DNA from: Acanthosoma haemorrhoidale
Lineage: Eukaryota; Arthropoda; Insecta; Hemiptera; Acanthosomatidae
Direction of reading: 5' to 3'
Assembly: GCA_930367205.1 (NCBI GenBank)
Contig: OV884014.1
Coordinates: forward strand, 72,643,104-72,707,103
DNA: 64,000 nt
Shown here: in pieces, positions 37,310 through 45,700 of the stretch
Numbering within the stretch: position 1 is the stretch's first letter
How the letters are laid out: every line of letters starts with the position of its first letter
Program-made: the position numbers and the translations under genes
Notes under the pieces: generated by a model
What the model was told of the DNA's origin: nothing
Seen by the model: only the letters and a program-made list of their open reading frames with translations
Databases searched by the model: none

Positions 37310-37331
37310 GGGGGGGGTGGGTTGTGGGGGG
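37310..37331 (+). other. G-quadruplex-prone tract
   Basis: Runs of eight, three and six G separated by one- and four-base spacers form a potential intramolecular quadruplex on the plus strand, unusual in this AT-rich sequence. Confidence 0.6.
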
Positions 37332-37790
37332 TGGTCATCTGTATCTTAAGAATCTTAAGAGAGTATTAGCAGATCTCTTAAAAATTTAAGTTTGTCAGGT
37401 AATGTTCAGTGTTATACACACTAGCACCTATTGCTCTATACCCTATGAATTGATTGGTGTAAAAAAATGATATTATTGTCATTTAATTTTTCTTCCATTT
37501 TTTTCCTCTCTCTAGAATTCTTTTCCTCTGCATCCTTACTTATTTTCTAGCCTTATGCAGGCTTCTTACTGTTTCACCCTTGATCCACTGTATACAATTC
37601 TTTTCTTTGAGGGATAACAAAGTCGAGAGAGTAAATGAGTAGTTACTTGAATATATGATCAGTGAATGCGGTAATCAGAAGAGTCCCAGTCCGACACCTC
37701 TTTATAACCTCTACAGACGCATGCTATCCTGCAAATTATATATTCGTTATTAGTATTTTGTTTACTTTTATATTTTATAATATGTATGTG

Positions 37791-37830
37791 TGTAAAGAAA
37801 GTATTCTCTCTTTAATTTGAATATTTGAAT
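37791..37830 (+). repeat. Likely start of 5' LTR of the Gypsy relic
   Basis: TGTAAAGAAAGTATTCTCTC at the start recurs at 42870 with one mismatch, and the match extends through TTTAATTTGAA. The downstream copy lies just after a purine tract (AGAGAGGAGCGA) that fits a polypurine tract. Both copies start with TGT as LTRs do. Beyond ~40 bp the two diverge, so LTR length is uncertain. Confidence 0.65.
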
Positions 37831-37894
37831 TTGCCGCGCTGCTTCTACTGGCCTCCACCAGATGCAGCTATCAGCAATATTCTAAAAAGTGAGA

Positions 37895-40290
37895 TTTTTT
37901 TTTTTTTTCTTAGCTCTCAAACTTATAAAATAGGATGTGGGAAAATTATTTTGGGCTAATAAGTGCCTTTTACTAAGGGGAGTCCCCCATTTGAAGTATG
38001 TATGAGAAGGATATAGGGTGGGGTATGCCTAAAGGAGGCGGGTGGAATCAGGAAGGTAGTGAGAGTCTACCGAGGGTGGAGCCTAGGGGTACCTAGGCAA
38101 GGGTTTGTAGTCGGCCAGGTCAAGCCTGGCCAGCCCCGGCAGGGGCCTGAAATAAGTCGGCCTCTCGGCCGGAAGGTCGACCCTGCTTATACAGGTAGAT
38201 GGGGTCTTGTAGCTTCGGAGATCGGCCTCGATCTCTCGGCTGGGTGTAGATCTTCAGTCTCCGTCAGGGGGCTAGGGTTCGATCACGTCCATCTGTCTCC
38301 AGGCTTCGGCGGTCCAGCAGTGCTTCCATCTGACGGGCATTGGTGGTGGTTGAAGGTCGGAGAATAGTGGGTTGTGGCTGTGTCGGAGTGAGTCGAAAAA
38401 TTTGATGTGCCTTCTCTTGTTGAAATCTTGAATGGTGAGCACTTCAAATTTTTTATGCATCTCGTCTGCCTTCATTCGGTCGAACGGGGTATGTTTGAGG
38501 GAGGTGCGGAGAACTCTGTTCTGAAATTGCTGGAGCGTTTTGAGAGTGTTAGGAGTCAGATACTTGAAGAGAGGGGTCCCATACATCAAAGCAGGTTTTA
38601 GGACGCTCTGGTATATCAGCAGCTTGAGGCGTACCGATAAAGCCGGGCTGTGAAGTAGGTGTCCGAGGCTGAAGAATTTCTCCCTAACACTCTTTAACTT
38701 CTTGCCGAGATGTGTTGTGAACGACAAGTTTCTACCGAGGGTAATCCTAAGGTAGCATAGCTTGTTGCTTACATGGCACTCTTTGCCGTCTAAGACGAAG
38801 GATTTCGGGAGCTTCTTTCTTCCAGATTTATAGCTGAATATAATTCCTTGCGTCTTGGCCGGGTTGACTTTAATGTGGACGGCATCGAGTTTCTCGGCGA
38901 TCTGTTGACTGGCGCTCCCAGCGAATTTCAGGGCTCTGGTGGGATTGATGCTAGTGCTGTAAACACCAATGTCGTCTGCATACGCCGATACCTCGCAGTT
39001 GGGGTACGAGGCTCCTACGATGTGGGCGGCGTAAATGTTAAACAGCAGGGAGCCTAGCACCGATCCTTGGGGGACACCGGCAGTGTAATTTCTTCGGGTC
39101 GTAGACGTAGTGCCTATACGAACCGAAACAGTTCTGCCTGTAAGATAGGATCTCATCAGGTTCTGCAGCTGATCCGAGAATTCATATTCCCTCAGACGTT
39201 GGAGTAGGATGTAGTGGTCGACAGAGTCGAAAGCTTTCGAACAGTCCAGTGAAATCATAGCGGTAGCTCTGTTGCTCCGGACGTTCGATGCGACGTGGTG
39301 TTGCAATCTCACCAGGTTGTTGTTCGCACTTAAGCCTGTGCTGAAACCCGTCTGCTCTGGTGGGATGACTTCTTGTGACTCGCAGTGCCCTGAGAGATGT
39401 ACGTGGATGATTCTCTCGAACAGCTTCGAGAGTTGAGTCAGCAGACTGATGGGGTGGTAATGAGATGGCTCATAACCGCTTTTCGCTGGTTTCAGAAGGG
39501 GGACCACTACAGCGTGCTTCAGTTCTGGGGGAAATAGTGCAGCCTGAAGCAGGAGTTCAACACGTTCGTTATGAATGAGATTCCTTTCCTCGGCAGCTGC
39601 TTGAGTAGGATGTTCTGGATGGAATCCTGACCTGGGGCCTTCTTGCCGGTCGTTCTTCGAATGAATGCAGCGCATTGCCGGTGTGAGGTGTAGATTTCGG
39701 TAGTGGTGGGGAAGGTGGGAGAGGGGGGGGGGTCGAGGGCTCTTATTGGCTGTCCCTGGCCATGACTGACTTCCTCATAATGGGCCGCCAAGATGTCCGC
39801 TTGCTCGGTGGTGGGAATGAACTGCCCGTTTACGGCCAGCCTTACACCGTTCTTTTTGGACCTGCAGGTCTTCACAAGCTTCCACAATTGCTTGTGGTCA
39901 CCGTGGAGACAGGTGAGGCGATCTTCCCAAATCGAATTTTTCCACTGGGCCATCAGGGACTTAACTTGGTTTGTAAGAGCATTTAAAACCGGTTTTAAGT
40001 CCATGTTTTGGGTCCTAAACCACCTGTTCTTGATGTTATTACGCTGTCTAATCAGTTGTAGGATGTGATCCGGAGGTTTTCTCAGAGAATGGGGCTTCGG
40101 AGAAAATGCCGGGATCGATGCATCGGCAGCTCGATCGATGACGTCCTGTAGCTGATAGATAGCGTAATCTATGTCCCAAGTGTGTCTCAGGGGCGCAATT
40201 GTGGGCAATTCGGTCTTGATGAAATGCTTGTAGAGGTCCCACTTGGCCTCATCGTACCTGTATCTTGAAGTAGACGGCTTTGGCATGTAC
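37895..40290 (-). mobile_element. 5'-truncated Jockey-type LINE (YADD family) nested in the Gypsy relic
   Basis: The 3' poly-A appears as a 14-base T run at 37895-37908, followed by a 3' UTR (about 37909-38271) and an RT frame on the minus strand. The 3' UTR start (CTTAGCTCTC after the T run) recurs at 51291, identifying a second copy. A degenerate flanking repeat (AGTGAGATT at 37889, AGTGTGGATT at 40291) may be the TSD. The element is much more GC-rich than the Gypsy DNA on either side, which marks the junctions clearly. The endonuclease and ORF1 are missing. Confidence 0.88.
38272..40286 (-). pseudogene. Non-LTR reverse transcriptase with one frameshift
   Basis: Two overlapping minus-strand frames make up one ORF2 remnant. 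The upstream one (40286-39519, 255 codons) carries the pre-RT region, ending NVLNSCFRLHYFPQN. The downstream one (39675-38272, 467 codons) resumes at LFPPELKHAVVVPLL and holds motif A LDCSKAFD (residues ~143-150), motif B PQGSVLG (~202-208), catalytic YADD (~232-235) and a VNPAKTQGIIF motif. The switch, near 39540, is a single frameshift; otherwise the 2 kb is open. The family is Jockey-like but distinct from the FADD family in this window. A G-rich plus-strand tract at 39705-39740 encodes its Pro-rich linker. Confidence 0.88.
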
Positions 40291-40311
40291 AGTGTGGATT
40301 ACATTAACAGA

Positions 40312-41229
40312 ATGAAAACAATTTATTTCGATGAGGAAGGTAATTTAATGTTTGATGACTTATATTTAGAACAAGTCTGAATAAAAATAATATTAAATAA
40401 AAGCCATGCAAAAAGTTGTTTAAAAAGAGAGACAAAAATGAAACTAGAATAATAGGAAGCAACTCAGTATTATAAGTAGATCTAAAGTACAAACAGAACA
40501 AAAAAACGAATAATCACACTATTGATTAAAGTAAAAATATTATTAGAATAATATAAGATAATTGAATAAAATAAGATGATTGAATCCACACAAAAGAAAG
40601 AGACTCAACTAAATTTAAGACGTATAGCAGAGAAGTTCATGGTTAAAAGTGCAAACACTCAATTGCTAAACAGAGATGTTTGAAAAAGAATGTAGAGATA
40701 GGAAATCAATGAAGACAGTACTAAGATTGAGATATTAACGTTATTTATGGAAAAATCGTATTAGCAATGGACTCTGTGTGGACTGAATGAAAAGAAAACA
40801 TTTTTGGAAACTTTTGCAGGCTAAGGATGGAGTACAGGAATGCATGCTATATCCTATAGGTATAAAGAAGATCTACTGATGGAATACGCCATGTTAGATA
40901 TGGATGACAATATTAGTTCAAAAACTTTAGTCATGCGTATAACTGCAGGTTTACCTGAGTTCATTAGAAATAAGATAGATGAAGAATAATGTGACAATTC
41001 AACTAGATTATTTCATGAAATTAGAAAATCGGAGGGTCTAGTGAACAAAAATAATTTTACAAAAAAGAAAGAGGAAAAACGTTACAGTAAAAAGAAATTT
41101 CAAGAGAAAAAGCCATGGAATAACTATGAACAATTAAACAAAGGTATCAGGTGTCATCCAGAAGCTTCATGCTGGTTTAAAAAGAGAGACAATGAAACTG
41201 ATGAAGAAAAACAAATGAAACTAGAATAA
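40312..41229 (+). pseudogene. Gypsy gag remnant
   Basis: A short frame starts at ATG 40312 (MKTIYFDEEGNLMFDD) and stops at 40380, resembling the start of a gag. At about 40860-40986 the frame encodes EYAMLDMDDNISSKTLVMRI, then TAGLPEFIRNKID, then a stop: a capsid-like segment. At 41041-41229 a basic Lys-rich stretch leads to CHPEASCWFKK, a Cys/His cluster in the nucleocapsid position. Stops and frameshifts separate the pieces. Identification rests on the order gag-protease-RT with the downstream segments. Confidence 0.65.
40419..40548 (+). repeat. Upstream copy of an internal Gypsy duplication
   Basis: From TTTAAAAAGAGAGAC through GTAAAAATATTATTAGAA this matches 41175-41325, with a 20-25 bp deletion and scattered substitutions. 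In the downstream copy this is the gag/protease junction, in its expected order. Here it sits between the gag N terminus and the capsid-like segment, so it is misplaced. Confidence 0.8.
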
Positions 41230-41325
41230 TTAGAATAGGAAGCAACTCAGTATTAGAAGTAGATCTAAATACAGACCAAAAAAACGAATAATCACACCAT
41301 TGATTAAAGTAAAAATATTATTAGA
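41175..41325 (+). repeat. Downstream copy of an internal Gypsy duplication
   Basis: Counterpart of 40419-40548 in the correct gag-to-protease position. Confidence 0.8.
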
Positions 41326-41620
41326 AGAGAAGTTACAGGTAAACGGGACATATGATCCAGGATCCCAAGTCTCTCTAATAAATTCAAAATTAATTAAGAT
41401 AAACAAAAAAACAGATATTTTTTAAAAAAGTCTATGGTGTGACACAAACAAAAGGTTTAGTAACCATAAAAGTAAAAATTTTTGAAATAGAAAAAATATG
41501 TTGATGTGTTCATTGTAGAGAGAGATGATTTTGAAGATTTTCTTATAGGATTAGGCATTATAAAACAATTTAGATTGATCCAAAATGAAAATCTACAAAT
41601 TATACAGAAGAAAGAAGATG
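41290..41620 (+). pseudogene. Gypsy aspartic-protease-like remnant
   Basis: At about 41325-41395 the frame encodes LQVNGTYDPGSQVSLINSKL, which resembles the D-(S/T)-G region of retroelement aspartic proteases but with D-P-G-S in place of the usual triad. Frameshifts follow before EDFLIGLGIIKQFRLIQ near 41527-41580, a typical late-protease/linker pattern. Broken and inactive. Confidence 0.55.
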
Positions 41621-42540
41621 AAACAAGAAATACTGAGAAAAAAAAATGAAGATGTTAAAGTGAATTTTAATGAACATATCGAAAAAGACGGGCTCAAAAT
41701 AAAATTAGATCACTTAGATGATATTAAAAAGATAAAGATAGAAAAGTACAGTACAGTATTTGGCAGGAACAAATATGATGTGGGCACGGTTAAGGATTAC
41801 GAAGCTAGAATTGACTTACTGGTGGACAGATTCTGCAGTAAGAGGCCGTATAGAACTATAGCAGATAAGAACAAAAATAGAAGATCAGGTGGCAAAATTA
41901 TTACAAAATGATTTAATTGAAGAGTCTTATAGTCCGTTTGCAGCGCCAATAACGCTAGCATTCAAAAGAGATGGAAACAAACGATCAATATTATGTATAG
42001 ATTTTCGTGAACTGAACAAACTAGTTATACCACAAGCTCAACCATTCCCATTAATAGATGATTTAATAATACAACAAGAAACTGCAAATACTTCACCACA
42101 CTAGATATAAACTCAGCTTTTTGGTCAATTCCATAACGCATTGAAGATAGACATAAAGCAGGATTTGTCACACAAGAAGGGCCCTATTAATGGACATGCC
42201 TACCGTACGGTTTAAAGGCATCACCAGCTATTTTCCAAAGAATTTTATCCAGCATCTGAAGAAAGCACGACTTTAAAAGACTTTTCAGAAAATTACATAG
42301 ATGACATCTAATAAATAAAAGCAATAGTGAATGAAGATTTCAGATTAACATTTAAAAAATGTACATTCGCAGCAGAATCAGCACAATACCTTGGACACAT
42401 AATACAACACAATACAGTCAGACCAATAAAGGACAACTTAGTTTAATAAAAAACTTACCAACTCCAAAAACCCAAAAGAAATTAGACAATTTTTAGGAAA
42501 AATCAATTTTTATCACGAGTATATACCAAAAAGGTCGGTA
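41585..42540 (+). pseudogene. Gypsy reverse-transcriptase remnant
   Basis: Pieces in order: a linker (41585-41911), then from 41889 LLQNDLIEESYSPFAAPITL and LCIDFRELNKLVIPQAQPFPLIDDLI. Next, after a frameshift near 42090, come an LDINSAF motif near 42103-42123 and a LPYGLKASPAIFQRIL segment near 42200-42250. The catalytic box survives as YIDDI near 42297. FLGKINFYHEYIPK (42492-42533) is the RT/RNase H connection. Multiple frameshifts and stops. The family is Ty3/Gypsy by motif spacing. Confidence 0.85.
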
Positions 42541-42599
42541 TTGCTAGATGAATGACAATAAATTAGCCTTAAAAAGAATAAAAACGTCTCATTAATATA

Positions 42600-42845
42600 A
42601 CAAGAAAATATTTGATAAAACAAGAAAACATTAGGAATTTGACACAGGAGATGCAGTATATATAGAGAATTGCAACAAATTAAACAGAAAAAAACTAGAT
42701 GAATTAAAAATTAGTCCCTGTGGAAATAACAGAGAAGATATAAAATTCAATATATAAAATAAAAACCGGAAGAGGAAAGCAAGATTCTTTCACATAAAAA
42801 AACTACTTCCGATATTATCAGAATGAAAGTATTCAATTTTTTGAG
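42600..42845 (+). pseudogene. Gypsy integrase C-terminal remnant
   Basis: FDTGDAVYIENCNKLNRKKL, then DELKISPCGNN, a frameshift, and IKKLLPILSE. The pattern F-x-x-G-D-x-V-Y followed by a basic L-D-x-L segment resembles the chromodomain-less GPY/F module at the C terminus of Gypsy integrases. The zinc-binding and DDE catalytic domains, and all of RNase H, are missing between 42540 and 42600. A large deletion therefore joined RT to the integrase tail. Confidence 0.6.
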
Positions 42846-42860
42846 AATTTTCACCTTAGA

Positions 42861-42947
42861 GAGGAGCGATGTAAAAAAAGTATTCTCTCTTTAATTTGAA
42901 CATTTTTCTTTCAATTTATTCACCCCACCTTCAATAATTGTCTTACA
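42861..42947 (+). repeat. Polypurine tract and 3' LTR start of the Gypsy relic
   Basis: AGAGAGGAGCGA (from 42858) runs directly into TGTAAAAAAAGTATTCTCTC at 42870, matching the 5' LTR start. TTACA at 42943-42947 could be a TG..CA-type LTR end, giving a very short LTR of about 78 bp. The end is not confirmed by the 5' copy. Confidence 0.55.
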
Positions 42948-43155
42948 CACATATATATTTACTTATATTATCTTATTTCTGAATAGCATTATTATCGTTA
43001 TTTATCATTTAACTTTATATAATATTTAACTTTACTGCTCTCTTGGGTATTTGTAATGCTATAGATTCAACCTTGTATAGAAGTAAGCACTATACATACA
43101 TACCCTCTTATTATAGTTAATAATAAAAAGTATACACATATATACACACACAGTT
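42948..43155. other. AT-rich spacer
   Basis: Between the Gypsy relic and the next LINE; rich in TATATA and ACACACAT short repeats. Confidence 0.5.
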
Positions 43156-43166
43156 TGTTAATAATA
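43156..43166. repeat. Left 11 bp target-site duplication of Jockey copy 2
   Basis: TGTTAATAATA, repeated exactly at 44349-44359. Confidence 0.8.
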
Positions 43167-44348
43167 TAATATAATATAACAATCTTTATTGTGCAATAAT
43201 TACAATCTGCCTTTTATAAGGCAATAATAATACAGATAAATGATCTCATTCATACCATATTTACAGCATCATTCACTCGCTCATTCATACAATAGGACAT
43301 GATTGGAGAAACTGGCCATTGCCAGGACTCCCACTGTCACGCGTTTATAGTAGGTCACAAGGCCACTGCCGTTTCAGTCTCCGAGGAGGATTATAGGGAT
43401 GAGTGGCGCAGTGCAATGACTGTGCTACCGGATTAGGGTGGTTGGAAAGGCTACTGTGGAATTTCATAAACTTGGAAGGGATGAGTTCTAGAATGTAGGG
43501 TATATTAAGATCGTTATGAAGGGTTTTGTTGCTGACATAATAACGGGCATTTACTGTTGTTCTTAGGACTTTGGATTGAAAGGATTGGATACGCTTGATG
43601 TTCGACTTTTGCTGTCCTACATAGCTCTATTTTGTATGTCCAGATTGGTTTAAGTATAACATTGTAGATTAGTAGTTTATTTTCTATTGAGAGATGGGAT
43701 GTCCTTTAAAGTAGTCTGTACAGTTGTCCAAAGCGTCTGTTTAGTTCTTGTCTTTTTAGTCTCGTATGTGGGTTCCAGGTCAGTCGTTTGTCAAGATGGA
43801 AGCCTAAGTACCGTACTGTCTCGGATACAGGGAGAGGAATAGAATTTAAATAAACTAATGGACAAGGCTTGCGACAGAGAGTGAAAGTAATGTGGGAACA
43901 TTTTGCTTCATTAACTTTGATCCGCCATTGGTTGCACCAATACTCGATCTCGTCAAGGTGTTTTTGAAGGTTATGGGATGCTATGTCGGGGTCTGCGTGG
44001 GATGACAAGACTGCAGGGTCATCTGCAAATGTGGCCAAGAAGGTATTGGGATTAGAGGGGACATAAGCGGTGTATAGGTTATAGAGGATGGGGCCCAGGA
44101 CACTGCCCTGTCTTCCCAGGACTATGCCATAAACTCCTGCATTTATGGGATAGTAGTTAGAGTATTCTAAACCACAGCGGACTTGGAAGAATCGGTTTGA
44201 AAGGTAGGACTGTAGGATTAGGAAAAGAGTCTGTGGTAAATATCTTTTGAGCTTGTAGAGCAAACCTGCGTGCCAAACCCTGTCAAAAGCTTGAGCTATA
44301 TCCAGAAAGGCAGCAGTGCAATACTGTTTGGTTTCAAGGGCTGAGGAG
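43167..44348 (-). mobile_element. 5'-truncated Jockey FADD-family LINE, copy 2
   Basis: About 1.2 kb, minus strand, TSD-bounded, with a TATAA-rich 3' tail. It matches copy 1 closely throughout, including absence of the ~150 bp 3' block, so both belong to the short-tail subfamily. It is truncated within the RT, just upstream of motif A. Confidence 0.9.
43706..44348 (-). pseudogene. RT pseudogene of Jockey copy 2
   Basis: Aligned with the frame at 3027-4748, this copy has an in-frame insertion of about 18 bases in motif B (AGV-YGIVLGR-QGSVLGP instead of AGVSQGSVLGP). FADD is followed by P in place of T. There is a CAA-to-TAA nonsense change after GQLYRLL at 43706, and a frameshift further downstream near 43608. 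Motif A lies at the truncation edge. Confidence 0.85.
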
Positions 44349-44359
44349 TGTTAATAATA
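44349..44359. repeat. Right 11 bp target-site duplication of Jockey copy 2
   Basis: Exact repeat of 43156-43166. Confidence 0.8.
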
Positions 44360-45472
44360 ATAGTGGGATCTTTATCACAATGCAAACTGACTATATATCG
44401 GTTTCTTTTTATATTTCTAACAATTCAACTATGTATTTATTTATTACAATTCTTGTTAATATTTACTAATTTGAGGTACACTAATAAATTATTTATTTGT
44501 TTGATTTTTCTTATTTTTTGTTAGCGAGAGTTAAACTTATTTATTTGTACCTTACTCTTATTCATGCGGGACATTGAATACAGATTTTTATGTTCTACTC
44601 TATTCTTCGAAAACGGCAAACGATACAATTCCCACCAATAGCCTCCAACCAAACGACCGCCCTCTCCACCCGATGACTCAGTGTCCCTAGATATATCCCT
44701 GATGATCGGGGAGGGTTATTGCCTTGGTTATGTCCTTGGAGAACATTCTACAATTTCAATGACAGTTGTATAATACTCCCATTGAATCATGCGCGAGGGT
44801 ATATGAATGAACTATTCTTCAGATTCAGTATTATTTATTGTAGACTGTTTCAGTAGATGTTCAAAATTCAGTTTGTGAGATAACTAAGGCTTATTAATAA
44901 GGCACACCTTATTCTTACGTGAAACCACTGATATTTACAACTCGTAAGAGAAAAAACCTCATTATTTACATATTTATTTACGTATACGACAATTAGTATT
45001 TAACTCAAATAAATAAATGTAAACGCCTCCAGTTGATGCAGGAAAATTAAATAATCCGCTGTTTTTGTAAGGTTCCGTATCTTTCAATGGTAACAGAATT
45101 TAGGTAATCGAGCTTAGATTACTTCTTTTTATTTCTTGAACTTTTATTGATGTTAGAAACAATTATCCCTTTACCGGCCTGGAATATACTTACGCAAAGT
45201 AATTATTGATTTCTTTTTCAGCCGAAAAATTTTTATTAACAAAATTGTAATAATTATGGTTACAGGTGTGTCCACATGACATGATCTGATCTATTGATTA
45301 AGTTTGTTAATTATTGGAACTCTTCAGGTCTATTGGTGACAAAAACGTTTTGCAGTCTAAAACTGACAAAAAGTATGTTTTAGTCTCAGGGCATCACCCT
45401 GCACCGGTGATTTAACATGACCTGTAATTGACTCTGTGCAAAGTTTGAAGAATATATAATATTCTCTTATAC
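44360..45472. other. AT-rich noncoding stretch
   Basis: No gene supported. A short GC-richer segment lies at 44600-44770. Otherwise AT-rich. Confidence 0.5.
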
Positions 45473-45496
45473 ATATATATATATATATATATATAT
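45473..45496. repeat. (TA)n microsatellite
   Basis: About 12 TA units, adjoining the 3' side of the SINE candidate on the minus strand; it may be the SINE's simple-repeat tail. Confidence 0.9.
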
Positions 45497-45700
45497 GTAT
45501 ATTATTAGTAGTGGATAGTTATATACATTATATACATGATATAGACATAGATAATTCCTGGTAGCGGTTTGTAATCCCCCGAGTTTAACAGTTATTAGCC
45601 TACAATAGAGGTAGGATTTGATCCAGGAGTTCACTGATCTCTGGTGAGACACTCTAACAGCTTCGCTATTCCTGCGAACCCCTAAGCTTACGCCATATCT
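45497..45700 (-). mobile_element. Candidate tRNA-derived SINE
   Basis: On the minus strand TAGCGAAGCTGTTAGAG (45668 downward) fits a polymerase III A box. GGATCAAATCC (45624-45614) fits a B box with two mismatches to GGTTCGAATCC. Their starts are 44 bases apart, as in tRNA genes. The region is tRNA-like at the head only. It continues into ~110 bp of unrelated body and ends at a TA array, a SINE layout. The ORF in this strand is a shadow. No second copy is visible in the window and no TSD was identified. Confidence 0.5.

Larger units (their letters stand above)
37791..42947 (+). mobile_element. Decayed Ty3/Gypsy LTR retrotransposon interrupted by a LINE
   Basis: Plus-strand order: 5' LTR start, [LINE 37895-40290], gag remnants, protease-like segment, reverse transcriptase, large deletion, integrase C-terminal segment, polypurine tract, 3' LTR start. 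With the LINE removed only about 2.8 kb remains. That is well short of a full Gypsy element (typically 5-7 kb), so RNase H and most of integrase are gone. Numerous frameshifts and stops show long inactivity. A duplicated internal segment (40419-40548 and 41175-41325) disrupts gag further. Confidence 0.8.
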
